Shown here one piece after another: positions 1 through 10,057 of a stretch of 33,185 bases of DNA (its first letter is position 1; every line of letters begins with the position of its first letter). Both the position numbers and the translations under genes were made by a program. Under the pieces are notes generated by a model. That model saw only the letters and a program-made list of their open reading frames with translations. It did not search any database and was not told where the DNA came from. Source of the stretch: an uncultured bacterium (GTDB lineage: Bacteria; Patescibacteriota; Gracilibacteria; Absconditabacterales; Absconditicoccaceae); contig CALCYP010000123.1 in NCBI GenBank assembly GCA_937906635.1, positions 1 through 33,185 of the forward strand, read 5' to 3'.

Positions 1-1
1 T

Positions 2-115
2 AATCCCATACATAATCTTTACAGCAATCGCCCTAATTTCTGGACAATTGATGCTGATAAAGATGGAAAAAAAGTTTTAAAGTGAAATTCAAATAATTTT
101 AGTTATGTCTTATAA
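2..115 (+). CDS. 3' end of an unidentified protein (partial)
   Basis: The reading frame is open from the window edge to TAA at 113-115 when the in-frame TGA at 83-85 is read as Gly. The visible 37 residues include PNFWTIDADKDGKKVLKG and end SNNFSYVL. The short, polar C-terminus with scattered aromatics resembles the C-terminal tails of exported pilin-like proteins in related genomes, but that is only an impression. No domain can be named from so little sequence. Confidence 0.55.
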
Positions 116-223
116 TTTAAGAGTACCTAAAACATATATTATTCTATTTAATAGTTGTTTTTAATGATTGTTGCATATTGTTTAAGAATCAAGTTTTTTA
201 TATTTTATAATGTATTATTGATT

Positions 224-1102
224 TTAGAGAAATTTATTAAAATGTCATCCAATCCCTTTGATTCCATCTCTAATTCCCTTAAATGCATATTTATAATTCT
301 TAAAACCAAATTTTTTTGGAAAAATAATTAGTAAATAAACACAGAGTACAATGTATGAAAAGATATATTGCATCCAATTTGCATGTTTTTTTAGAAACAA
401 AATTCTATTTCTAAACATAAAATAAGTATAATAAGGTTTTACTTTTTTTGTAGCTGATTCTTCTTTGTGGATAATTCACTCAACATTTAAAGCATAAGAT
501 TTATATCCTTCTTTCTTTGCCCTCAGGCTAAAATCTGTCTCTTCCCAATATGCAAAGAATCTATCATCAAGTCATCAGATCTTTTTGATTAATTCTGTGG
601 GGATAGCCATACAAGAACCTGTGATATAATCTACTTCTTGATACTCTCAATCAATTGATTTTAATCTGGTACTAGATCAAGTCCGCAAATTTAAATATGA
701 TCAAATTGCTTGAATTTCTCAATTTGGTCACTTAATAATTGGTCAATAAATTCATTTTTGACGATGTTTTTCTATTCATTTTACGAACTTTGAAAGAAAA
801 TCTTTTTCAACGATACAATCATTATTCAACAAGAGAACATAATCAAATTTTTCTTCTTTTAAAATTTGTTTGATATTAAAATTATTTCATCAGGTAAATC
901 ATAAATTCACATCAGATTTATTAATTCTAATTTTATCATTATTTCAGTATGTCTCTTTTAATGTTTCGTATTCATTATTTTTAGAACCATTATCTAAAAG
1001 AAAAACAGAAAAAGTTGAAAAGTCTGACTGTAATAGTGAATCTATACAGTTAATCGTATCATTTAGTCCGTTTCGGTTTAGGATTGAGATTGCTAGTTGC
1101 AT
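224..1102 (-). CDS. Family 2 glycosyltransferase (rhamnosyltransferase-like)
   Basis: 292 residues with UGA=Gly, from MQLAISILNRNG to TAA. It is a GT-A-fold glycosyltransferase that should transfer a sugar from a nucleotide sugar to a growing surface glycan at the cytoplasmic face of the membrane. Supporting features are the N-terminal donor-binding strand, an acidic metal-binding stretch LLLNNDCIVEKD near residue 95, the segment VDYITGSCMAIP, and the acceptor-site motif RFFAYWEETDFSLRAKKEGY from about residue 181, typical of the WcaA/rhamnosyltransferase type. A hydrophobic stretch near the C-terminus may anchor it to the membrane. It is the last gene of a minus-strand run of five surface-glycan genes. 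Five or more family-conserved glycines are TGA. The exact sugar cannot be inferred. Confidence 0.9.
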
Positions 1103-1126
1103 AAACAATACTTAATATTAAATAAA

Positions 1127-1963
1127 TTACAAATAAGATAATAAACAATTTATTGTTTTGTCGTTTTTTAAATCGTCTTCAGATTGAATATTATTATATT
1201 TTTTAACTGTAATATAGTTAATATTGTTCTTTATTTTTTTTGGTATTATTTGTAAAAATAAGAATCATATAAAATGAAAGATATTTGAAAAAGACAATCA
1301 CTGCATATAAAAATATCTTTTAATATTTTCTATATTTAATTGGAACCAAGAATTAGAATAATTTTCTCAAAATTTCTTATTGTAATGTAATGTTAGTACC
1401 TCGGGATAAACATAGATAAAAGGTTTATTCTCTGATAAAATTTTTTTTAAGAAATATCAATCACTTAAATAATCGGTTTTTGTATCATATCTTTTTTTGC
1501 TATTTCTAAAGACTAGAGATGTATGTGCAACTCAATGTGTAAGAAAATTTGTATTAGTTTTTACAATATATCATTGTTTATTTGCTTCATAATATTCCAA
1601 CCAATATGATCAGCATCAAACAATTCTATTATGGTTATTTAAATAGTTAATCTGTTTTTCTAATTTTTGAGGATGCCAAATATCATCATGGTCTTGAATT
1701 GCTATATACTCTCACTTTGCATGATCTAGTAAAAAGTTTAATCATCCATACGGTCAGAGTTTCTTGCCTGGTTCAATAATTCTGATATTTTTGCTTTTTA
1801 TTCATTTTATAATATCAAGAGTTTTATCTTTTGACAGATCATCGTGAATTAAAATCTCAAAGTTTTTATAAGTTTGACTTAAACATGAATTAAGAGTACT
1901 TTTAATTGTTTTTTCTGCATTATAAGTGCATATTAAAATCGATACAAGTCATTTTAAATACAT
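1127..1963 (-). CDS. Family 2 glycosyltransferase
   Basis: 278 residues. The N-terminus MYLKGLVSILICTYNAEKTI is the classic start of GT2 enzymes. The motif FEILIHDDLSKDKTLDI follows, and AIQDHDDIWHP supplies the acidic metal-binding residues. Later come RNSKKRYDTKTDYLSDWYF and a basic, partly hydrophobic C-terminus. It should add a sugar to a lipid-linked or protein-linked surface glycan. The start ATG lies one base after the stop of the upstream methyltransferase gene, so the two are almost certainly co-transcribed. The donor and acceptor are unknown. Confidence 0.9.
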
Positions 1964-1964
1964 T

Positions 1965-2885
1965 TTATTCTTTCTTTTTCAAAATAAAACACATTTGATT
2001 CGTGCTACCGATACAAGAGAGAATAAATTCAATCGGCAAAAAAAGTAATCATACAATTTTCATTAGTATGGTATTTCTTATATCAATGTTATATTTTCAA
2101 ATTAACATCCAAGAAAACGACATGGATGAATTTACCTGTGGTTTCCTGTATCTTCATATAATTTTAAACCCACATTTCTTCAAAAGAATTTCTATATTAT
2201 TGAAATCATATCAAAATAGGTGTCTTGGAATATCCCTATCGCTAGCATATTGTCAAAATATATTTGATATTAAATTTTTAACGTTAGGTAACGTTAAAAT
2301 AAATATTCAGTCAACAGACAATATTGATCATATTTTGTTTAAGAATTCTACAGGATTATCAACATGTTCAATTACGTGATGACATCGGATATAATCAAAT
2401 GCTTCATGAAAATTTACATCAATAATTGAAGGTCAATAATAAATATCATTTTTAAAGCAGAACTTGTCAGCAATTTCAAAACCTTTTGCCTCTCGCCCCA
2501 ATTGTTTGATTTTATCTATATTAAAGCCATCACCACATCATATATCTAAAAATTTTTTCCCTTCACCTCTAAATGTTGGGAGCTCTATCTTTTTATTAGT
2601 AAATGGTGAAAAAATAAATGAAATTATGTATGATATGATTTTATTAATTTTTGTCTTTCACTTTCTTTTGTTATAACTATAATAATTTTTAGGGTAAAAA
2701 GTTGCTTGTTCAATTTTTGTTGGCATGGGGTATATTTGTTCTAATTTACAATGATTGCATTCAATAATTTCAAATTGATTATTTGTTGTATTATAATAAT
2801 AATCTTTTCAAAAATATTTGTGATGAAAATTTGTACATCAACAAACTGGACAAATGTTTTTTACTTCAATTTTTTGCATACGCAT
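1965..2885 (-). CDS. Class I SAM-dependent methyltransferase with N-terminal zinc-binding motif
   Basis: 306 residues. The N-terminus has a four-cysteine knuckle, CPVCGC and later CNHC, as in sugar or glycan methyltransferases with an N-terminal zinc site. The SAM-binding motif I is FLDIGCGDGFNIDKI, in which two of the glycines are TGA codons. IRCHHVIEHVDNP matches the post-motif region of the Methyltransf_11/23 families. The C-terminal part is hydrophobic (MKIVGLLFLPIEF). Lying inside a glycosyltransferase cluster, it most likely O-methylates a sugar of the surface polysaccharide; that target is inferred from context. A second ATG two codons in, at 2879, could also be the start. Confidence 0.85.
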
Positions 2886-2985
2886 AATACTGGTATTAAG
2901 CAATTAAAATAAATCTTTATCTTTTCGTTTTTTTCTTAATTTTTTGATAAAAGAAAAATTAAAATAAAGCCACTCAACAACTGAA

Positions 2986-3801
2986 TTAAAAAATAAAACA
3001 ATTCTGAACAAAAAAAATTTTTTTTCAAAAACTAATCACATGTACGATTTCATGTGCATCTGAAAATGTAATGTTTTTGTTTCAAGTTTTTTTATTATCC
3101 TTATGTATAAAAGCTTTATTATCTTTTAATGTAAAATATTTCTTTCAAAATATGGTTCTATATCATTCTGATATATTAATAAATCCATCATAAACAATTT
3201 TATCTCAATAATCTTTCGTTAAATCAAATACTTTTTCTGGATAATTATATTTATAAAGTTGGAACATACTCATATCACTAATTCCAGATTGGTATATTAA
3301 TGGCCAATTGACTAATTTTTTATACATATCTTCATCTGTATAACATTTCATCATAAATTCGCAGAAATTTCTTAATGCTTCTTGAGAGAATATGTATGTG
3401 GTATGTCAACTAAAATTAGGATATGCTAATTCATATTTTCAATAATTCTCGATTCTTTCAAATTCTTCATTAACATTTCCAAAATATAGAATATCACTAT
3501 CAAGATATAAACAACGCTTAATATTGTTTTTTTTCATAACTTCTAGTAAAACAAACCATCTTTCATAACAAATTAATTCAAATTCATAATTTGATGAAAC
3601 TTTATTATGAACATAATATTTTCTGAAATTACTAGTGTTATATTGGTCAAAATAATAATGTTCAATATTATATTTTTTTGCTATGCTCAAATTCTTATCA
3701 TCTCAAATTAAGATAATTCTTTTATTATTTTTTAATGTTTGCTTAATCGATGTTTCAAGATATTTGTGAGATCATTTATGTATGTATACAACTGGATCCA
3801 T
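2986..3801 (-). CDS. Putative nucleotide-diphospho-sugar transferase (GT-A fold)
   Basis: 271 residues. It starts MDPVVYIHKGSHKYLETSI and carries RCLYLDSDILYFGNV, a DxD motif at residues 101-103 that binds the metal and nucleotide sugar. The arrangement of donor-site strand, DxD and then acceptor region resembles GT8-like and related glycosyltransferases. Later segments include FSGHTTYIFSQEALRNFCEF and DMSMFQLYKYNY. No ATG exists upstream before the stop codon of the previous gene. It belongs to the surface-glycan operon. The family is less certain than for its GT2 neighbours, and the sugar is unknown. Confidence 0.75.
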
Positions 3802-3824
3802 TGAAATAATTACCGTATAAAAAT

Positions 3825-4853
3825 TTATTTCTTAAAAAACTCTTTAACAAATCACAATCCATACATTAATGGATGAAGAAATACCAAAGGATAACACCAT
3901 AATGAAATCAGACTTTTCGTCTTTTTGATATTCTCTATAAATACAGCTGTTGCTAATAAAAAAACTAATCAATATGGTAAAACAAATATCCAACTCCAAA
4001 ACAGTAATGGAATCAATGCTATCGTATAAAGTAAATATCACAAACTCAAAACTACATAAAGTCTAGGAATGGCTTTATAATACTTTGTCATTTTAGCAGC
4101 TCATCATCAATATTTTTTCATATGTTTCAAAAATTGTCAGAAAGTTTCATTTAATCTATGCCGTATCTTAGCTTCAGAGCAATACAAAAACTTATATCAA
4201 TCCTTTGACAACCTATAATTTATCTCTATATCATCAAAAAATGTAGCATAAGCTGTATTAAACATATATTTCTTTATTATCTTAACTTTATAGATACTAT
4301 TGTATCATGCAATAGATGGAATATATTTAATTCATTTTCTTACACAATAAGCTGGATTTCATAATGTCATAATATAACTACAAAAATAGTTATTTAACAT
4401 TAATTCAAACTTTGATATTTTTCATTTAGTCTCCACTAATCTTGGTCATCCTGCTCATGCAATCTTCTCATCGTTTTCTGCTGACTTAATTTTTTCATAT
4501 AAATTTTCTAATCGCTTTTCATCAGCTCTACAGTCAGCATCGATTTGAGCTACATATTTTGATTTATCGGATACTAAATCTATAGACACATTTCTAGCAA
4601 AAGAATGCCCATAATTATATCATCATCGTTTATTTTCATAGTTTTTTTCACTTACGATTGTGTGCGTTATTCATTCTTTATTTAGAAAATAATCAGCAGA
4701 TTTTATTGTATTATCCTTTGAATTTCAGTCAACTATGATGATTTCAAAATTTTCTTTTCAATAAGATTGTTTAGATAGATATTCCAAAGTTTTTAAAAGA
4801 TGCTTTTCTTCATCTTTAGTTATTATACAGATAGAAATGAACGGTTTAGACAT
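3825..4853 (-). CDS. Membrane-anchored family 2 glycosyltransferase
   Basis: 342 residues. The GT2 core starts MSKPFISICIITKDEEKHL, followed by FEIIIVDGNSKDNTIKSA, NYGHSFARNVSI and the metal site VAQIDADCRADEKR. A glycine-rich stretch AGAGGPRLVETKGK follows. The C-terminal third has two or three hydrophobic helices (YVVLSLGYLLYTIALIPLLF and the next stretch), as in polyisoprenyl-phosphate glycosyltransferases. It is the first gene of the glycan operon. An in-frame ATG at 4883 has an AGGAGG upstream, but that sequence belongs to a dispersed repeat. GT2 proteins normally begin near MSKPF, so I keep 4853. Confidence 0.88.
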
Positions 4854-4890
4854 ACTAAAATGAGTATTGATTAAAGCACCCATCTAATAG

Positions 4891-5072
4891 TTTTCCTCCT
4901 TTTTAAAGGAGTGCCCGTCCCGCAATGCGGGATGCCCGATAGAGCGGAGGATCTTTTATATATTATACGATTAAAAATCCCCACCCTCCCGATAAATCCT
5001 CCGGCGCACCGAGAGTCCTCGACCCGGGACGGGATCGGGAGGGATGGAGCCCCTTTACGAAAGGGGTAAAAC
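4891..5072 (+). repeat. Mosaic dispersed repeat, long copy
   Basis: This GC-richer block begins TTTTCCTCCTTTTTAAAGGA and ends near the hairpin CCCCTTTACGAAAGGGG. In between are CCCGCAATGCGGG, CGGAGGAT, an AT-rich TATATATTATACGAT spacer and AAATCCCCACCC. A shorter copy in the opposite orientation lies at 26834-26946 with the same blocks in the same order, so this is a dispersed element with variable hairpin inserts. Its AAGGAGG lies just upstream of the glycosyltransferase at 3825-4853. Confidence 0.8.
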
Positions 5073-5082
5073 TTTTAGATGA

Positions 5083-5110
5083 TTTTCCTCCTAATTTAAA
5101 AAGGGGGACA
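5083..5110 (+). repeat. Fragment of the mosaic dispersed repeat
   Basis: TTTTCCTCCTAATTTAAAAA followed by a G run repeats the starting block of the element at 4891-5072, suggesting a decayed or partial second copy. Confidence 0.5.
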
Positions 5111-5161
5111 ATACGAGCAAACCCCTCAGGATTGCGGGGCGGGATCGAAATGACGAGGGGT

Positions 5162-5257
5162 GTCATTCTGAGCGATAGCGCCGTGCTCGGCTTCAGCAGA
5201 GAAGAATCTATAAAAGTGAATTTAGATTCTTCAGTCGTTCCACTCCTTCAGAATGAC
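5162..5257. repeat. Inverted-repeat element bounded by GTCATTCTGA / TCAGAATGAC
   Basis: The outer arms are perfect 10-base inverted repeats at 5162-5171 and 5248-5257. Inside, GAAGAATCTA is mirrored by TAGATTCTTC. This matches a REP-like short repeat type common in many bacterial genomes. A related copy is at 28626-28700. Confidence 0.75.
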
Positions 5258-5263
5258 GAAAGG

Positions 5264-5335
5264 GTGGATTTCTCACTACGTTCGAAATGACTGAGAATTG
5301 TGTCATTTCGAGGAGCGAAGCGACGAGAAATCCAC
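5264..5335. repeat. Inverted-repeat element bounded by GTGGATTTCTC / GAGAAATCCAC
   Basis: An 11-base outer arm at 5264-5274 pairs with 5325-5335. An inner arm TCGAAATGAC at 5282-5291 pairs with GTCATTTCGA at 5302-5311. It is the same type of element as 9097-9236 and is probably non-coding. Confidence 0.75.
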
Positions 5336-5347
5336 TATATGTTTCAT

Positions 5348-5473
5348 CTTCCGCAATCCACTAATCTTCCGCAATCTCCTAATCTTCCGCAATCTCCTAA
5401 TCTTCCGCAATCTCCCAATCTTCCGCAATCCCCTAATCTTCCGCAATCTCCCAATCTTCCGCAATCCCCTATT
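5348..5473. repeat. Seven tandem copies of an 18-bp unit
   Basis: The unit is CTTCCGCAATCTCCTAAT, with changes only at the CTC/CCC and T/C positions and a diverged last copy. Copies are contiguous, without spacers, so this is not a CRISPR. The last unit runs into the stop codon of the exported protein gene at 5469-6500, so the array is directly downstream of that gene. Short open frames through the array are products of its 18-base period. Confidence 0.9.
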
Positions 5474-6500
5474 TCGCACTCCTCATGAGCATCAGCATTA
5501 CATATCCACGGAGTTCTTTCATAGTAGGATCTGTCACTGTTATGATTCATTCGTTATATAATTTATATATATGTGTAGAATAATATTTATCTGTTCAATC
5601 TGGTAAATTATACAATAATCTTGACAATGCTGTAGTAAATTCAGCTCTAGTAACTTCATCATAAGGTCTAAATTTGTTGCTTGGCATATTTATTCACATG
5701 ATTCACAATTGATATGCCAAAGTCACTCAATCATCGTATTCTGAATCTAGTTTTTCTGATACATCGTTGAATTTATTTTGCCTCGTTGTATCTGGTGTCT
5801 TTCCTAATACATTTATTGCGTATTGACTCAACATTTTTGCCATTGCTATCCTGGTCAATTCCCAATTCATAGCAGCATCTCTAATATTGTTTTTTGTAGT
5901 GATTCCATAATGGTATGCGAATTGATATGCTTGATTCATCTCATCAGAGTAATATGGATTAAATTTCAATGTATCAAATTCAAATTCATCTGCTGAATTG
6001 TGTCATATCTTTATACTTTTTTCACATGTTCAATCGTAATACGAATCTGAATAATCTCCATTTGGACAATTGTCTTTCCTTAGTCTAACCACACCGGATG
6101 TCCTTACATCATTCGGTTGTCACTTAAATATCAAATCATATCTACAATTTTCTGAGACAAATGTGATAGAATTTTTGCTTGGACATCATTCTCATCTATT
6201 TGTATCATCAATTGAATCTATATCGTATTCTAATCAATTATATATTGCTTTAAAGCTAAGCCCACCTTCAAAACTATTGAGTGAGAGTGGCAAGACAAAA
6301 GCATTTTCTGATCAATACTTACCAGCACTTGTAATTTCATAACTAGAGATTTCATTATTTAATCAATCATAAACTTTTAAAGTTCATCATTCCAAATTTG
6401 TATTTCAGTAAATTGTCATCGGGAATGATGGAAAAGATTCCGAAGCAAATGTAAATCAAATAAGTGCTAATATTGATCATAAAAGTAAAAACTTTTTCAT
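5469..6500 (-). CDS. Exported S-layer-homology-like protein
   Basis: 343 residues. A signal peptide (MKKFLLLGSILALIGFTFAS) precedes a beta-rich region of about 170 residues with the cysteine-containing segments RGEGCPSKN, SENCRYD and GTCEKS. The C-terminal part from about residue 180 has SLH-like repeats: AYQFAYHYGIT..WELTRIAMAKMLSQYA, then LAYQLGIMGINM..PYDEVTRAEFTTALSRLL, then YKLYNEGIITV. SLH repeats hold proteins on the cell surface, usually through wall-linked glycans. The gene follows a larger paralogue by 35 bases and shares its C-terminal architecture. The last codons overlap the 18-bp tandem array. Confidence 0.85.
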
Positions 6501-6535
6501 TGTAATATATTTATGTTATAAATGTTTTAAGAATT

Positions 6536-8911
6536 CTATTCACCTGTACAAGCAGCAAGACAAGCATCTGTATTATCAACCAAAACACATGCCATCAATT
6601 CTTCTATAGAACATGTTTCATTTGGTGTGTATCCTTCATCTGCTCCCATCAATGTTACAAATACATATCATCTTATGGCACTTTGTGTAGGATTATTTTG
6701 ACTAAAAATTCATTCTCTTTTTAACCAATTAAGGTGTCATGAATAATACGGACTTTCATTATTTAATTCATTCAAAAGTTCAGGATTATTTGCATTTAAT
6801 GCTCTTGATAACCAAGTTCAAAAATCTGCATATGTTCAGATAGCAAATGGTTGGAAATCTCATGTTTCTAATGTCATTCTTAATTGACATAATTTTGTAT
6901 ACGCATTATCGTATAAGGAATTCAATGCTGCTGTCACATCACTAGGCAATTCACAAGATATTGATTCATTTGGGATAAGTCAAAGTACATTTGTAGCATA
7001 CTGTACCATAATTTTTGCCAATGCAATTTTTGTTAGATTACCATATAGATTTGCATTATTAATACTATTCATCGTAGTTAATCATTTGTCATATGCATAA
7101 GCATATCACTCTACAATTTCTGTAGGATACTGGTGAATATTACTGCTACTAGAACAACTATAAACACATGAATCATAATCTTCAGACATTAGACAAGCGT
7201 ACACATCTTCAATTGGACATCATTCAATATTATCTGATCATCAATCAACATTAATTAATGATCAATTGAATGTATAAACTCCTCAATTAAATTGTGTACA
7301 CCATCATTTATAGTAAGGACAATTTTGTGTTATGTGAGTGATATCATTTTTTAATATGCTATTAACGATAATCTTAGGTACAAATGATCAAGGTTTAGGT
7401 ATTGAAGGTAATGCTCAAGAATTAAATCTTCATACAAACAACACTTTAGTTCCTGTATTTTCTGACAATGGTATTAAATATTTAATTTTTCTAGTGTTAT
7501 ATAATGTAGTATTAGAAAGATTTCAATTAATATACATATCAACATACACAAGATTTCACATCACATAATCACTACTTCTATCAACATCAAACAATACGCT
7601 TACTGATTCTCAAGGTTCATTAGCACGTATATATATAGATCATAAACTAAAACTTTGGGTTCATTCTGTTGTAATATTGACTACTATATCATCATTTGGT
7701 TGAGTGATAGATATACTTGGTAAATTATCATGAGAAACTTCTATCACTGATGATCTTATTTTTCAACTAACAGGGACATTATTTAAATAATAACTGTTTA
7801 ATGAATCCATTGATATTGTCATTCCTGTTTTAAAATTTGTAGCATATTCACTATTAATTCATAACAAAACAGATATTTCATGAGATCATTCTGGTATTGT
7901 ATTACATGTTTCAAACAATGGAATAAATATTCTTTTGTGTCACACAGAATCTGTTTGTGTTGTGTACAATGATTTATTTATATGACTTGTACATGATCAG
8001 ACATTTACAATAATATCATATATTATTCATCCTGCTTCATATCATGCTATATCTTCATATGCATTTGCTCAATCTATCTGAATATAAAATCCACTATTTC
8101 TAAATGATAAATCTCTATCTGTTATCACTCTTCATTTTAATAAAGGAATATTATAAGATCATGGAGTAACTCATATAATTTCAGAATAATCACTATCATT
8201 GTAAAGTAAAATATTGCTTCAACTATTTATTCAGTATCTATTATTTGATCATCAGTATATTCCATCTGAACTTAAAAATATTCAATAAGCTTCTCAAATT
8301 TCTGGATATTCAATAGTTCAATTTTTTGATATATAATTTGTATTTATACTGTTAAGTAAATTTAGTATTGCATTTTTTGTGAAATCTAAGTGTAAACCTG
8401 GATGTATATTGTAAAAAGGATCATCTATTGTCGTTATTCATAACAAATTTCGTCATCTACTAACTTTTTTTTGAAGCATATCTTCACTTGGTGTCGTATC
8501 CTTATATGTTAAAAACATTTTTACATTAGAATTAGTTGAATTTTTTACTAAAAATCATTCTAATGGCTTAATTGTATTAGTATTTGGCATTACTGATATC
8601 CATTGACCATTTTCTAATTTTGATAAAGTTATACCATTTCATCCATTTGAAAATGAAATATTAGATAGTAATGCCGGAGTGGAAAACACATTCCGTCATG
8701 GATTTAGTACTATTGTCATTCATGTCGCTGTTCATGTTGAATCAAGGTAGTCTAAAATATTATCAGCTTTTGATTTACTAAAAGACAATATTCCAATCAA
8801 TGCTAAAAGTCAACAGCACAAAGCTCAAAACAAGAATTTTTTGTGATGCCTTTTTAATTTTACAGTAATCCTTTTACTGTGATTGCATACTTTGTTGATA
8901 AATTTTTTCAT
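6536..8911 (-). CDS. Large exported S-layer-homology-like protein
   Basis: 791 residues. A basic N-terminus with KRHHKKFLFGALCCGLLALIG is a signal peptide or anchor near residues 20-45. The next 120 residues contain SFSNGGNGITLSKLENGQW, KPLEGFLVKN and RGWNLLGITT, a two-part beta module I know from exported CPR proteins. The central 400 residues are rich in Gly, Ser, Asn and Thr and look like stacked beta-sandwich domains. The C-terminal 200 residues repeat the architecture of the downstream gene (YAYAYDKGLTT, LTKIALAKMMVQYATNVLG, LNWLKREGIF), preceded by a cysteine-rich linker. A strong promoter lies 55 bases upstream. It is probably a major surface protein. Confidence 0.85.
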
Positions 8912-8965
8912 TTTGTTTTTTTATAATGTAAATAAAAGTCCATTTAAATTTTTAATGACAATTTA

Positions 8966-8993
8966 ATTATATGCAAAAAAAAAAAAATGTCAA
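8966..8993 (-). promoter_or_regulatory. Sigma-70-type promoter of the surface-protein operon
   Basis: On the minus strand, TTGACA (8993-8988) and TATAAT (8971-8966) are both exact consensus hexamers separated by 16 bases. The spacer is largely a T13 tract, which should bend the DNA. The start of transcription is predicted near 8959, giving a leader of roughly 48 bases before the gene at 8911. Confidence 0.8.
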
Positions 8994-9001
8994 AATTTTT
9001 G

Positions 9002-9056
9002 GCACTTTTTTATCGCGGTAGTACCTGCATTTTCAGACCTTTTTGAAAAAAAGTGC
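9002..9056. repeat. Long-loop inverted repeat GCACTTTTTT / AAAAAAGTGC
   Basis: Perfect 10-base arms at 9002-9011 and 9047-9056 enclose 35 bases that include ATCGCGGTAGTACCTGC. It lies between the divergent surface-protein operon and the IleRS-domain operon. Function is unknown; it could be a decayed mobile fragment or a transcribed hairpin. Confidence 0.55.
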
Positions 9057-9096
9057 ATTTTTTTGAAAAATTTTTTTGAAAAATTTGTCATTTCTT

Positions 9097-9236
9097 GTCA
9101 TTTCGAACGCAGTGAGAAATCCACATAAATGTATACTGGATTTCTTCCCGCGAAGCGAGGATCCTCTCCCGCTTCGCGAGGACTCTCGGTGTACCGGAGG
9201 ACTATGTCGGGACGTCGCTATGCTCCTCGAAATGAC
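9097..9236. repeat. Inverted-repeat element bounded by GTCATTTCGA / TCGAAATGAC
   Basis: Perfect 10-base terminal arms at 9097-9106 and 9227-9236 flank a GC-richer core with hairpin CCCGCGAAGCGAGG and the direct pair GCGAGGATCCTC / GCGAGGACTCTC. The same terminal sequence occurs at 5282-5311. Open frames through it (both strands) are repeat-derived and rejected as genes. Together with 8912-9096 it fills the gene-free stretch between the two operons. Confidence 0.8.
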
Positions 9237-9307
9237 ATATGGCAAAGGAGTCCCTGTCACATGAATTTAAGTGATGGGGATTTTTTTAATTTTTTTTGTT
9301 GCAAAAT

Positions 9308-9985
9308 ATGGGAAAAATATTAAAGTATCTTTGGGGAAGTTTTTTAGTTACTAAAAATTTAGACATGGTTAATTTGACTACAGATTACATTTTAGACAAA
9401 TATGGAGAAATTATAAAGGAGGAGATAAATGTAAAGAATATTTCATCATTACAATGAGCAGGAAATATCAGGAAAATATTCAAACCAATTTGATCACAGA
9501 TTTCTGCAAAATTTGGAAAAGATACATGAAATGTAATAAAATTTTGAAAAATGTGAAATATCAAAGAATGAGAAAATTGATCTATGGTAGTTTTTGATGA
9601 TGCTTGAAATGAGTGGACATTATCAAGTGAAGATTATGAAATTGCCTATGAATGATTAGATTGAAACGATGTAGCAGCAGATTGAGATGTGATTGCGAAA
9701 TTAGATTTACAACTCACGCCAGAGCTTGAAAAAGAATGAGTAGCAAGGGAAATTTCAAGATTTTTAAATCAAATGAGGAAAGATGCTGATTTCAATATCG
9801 ATGCAAGAGTAAACATGTATTATGAAACTGAAAATGACTATGCAAAAGATGTGATAAATTCTTTTTCAGAATTTCTATCTCATGAAGCATTATTGAGTTC
9901 GATTAACCTATGAAAATTAGATTGAGATATTCAGGCAGTATTCAATTTGGATGAAATGACTGTTACATTTACATTAAAAAATTAA
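9308..9985 (+). CDS. Stand-alone C-terminal domain of isoleucyl-tRNA synthetase
   Basis: 225 residues, open from ATG 9308 to TAA; an in-frame TAA at 9287 closes the frame upstream. The sequence matches the far C-terminal (DUF5915-type) region of archaeal/eukaryotic-type IleRS: EIIKEEINVKNI, then KPIGSQISAKFGKD, the small beta domain, and LDLQLTPELEKEGVAREISR followed by FLNQMRKDADF. Full-length IleRS exceeds 1000 residues; the Rossmann catalytic core, the CP1 editing domain and the HIGH/KMSKS motifs are all absent. The 5' side is a repeat element, so the gene may be the tail of a synthetase cut by rearrangement, or a retained trans-acting domain. It heads a plus-strand run with recX and yebC. 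Confidence 0.82.
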
Positions 9986-10050
9986 TAATTAATAATGAAT
10001 AATTAATAATTTAGGATTCCTTCATTATTAATTTTAAATTCTTAATTCTT
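9986..10050. repeat. AT-only repeat of the TTAATAATTAATAATGAAT type
   Basis: A short spacer built from repeated TTAATAAT and TTAATTCTTAA words that can fold into hairpins. Similar sequence occurs at 21121-21150 and 28592-28625. Confidence 0.5.
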
Positions 10051-10057
10051 AACTGTT

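Noticed and set aside
2002..2379. 125-codon plus-strand frame
   Set aside because: It is antisense to the methyltransferase at 1965-2885, which has clear motifs with UGA=Gly.
4963..5166. 67-codon minus-strand frame starting MTPLVISIPPRNPEG
   Set aside because: It lies entirely in the GC-richer repeat block and reads hairpin sequence.
5348..5473. CRISPR array
   Set aside because: The seven units are contiguous with no spacers between them, and no cas gene is nearby.
5298..5561. Open frames rich in LPQSPN or IFRNP repeats
   Set aside because: They are products of the 18-bp tandem array and flanking repeat element, present in several frames; no start signal or family.
9033..9323. Open frames on both strands through the GTCATTTCGA element
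   Set aside because: Such frames arise in every copy of this repeat type and contain no domain; the DNA is an inverted repeat.
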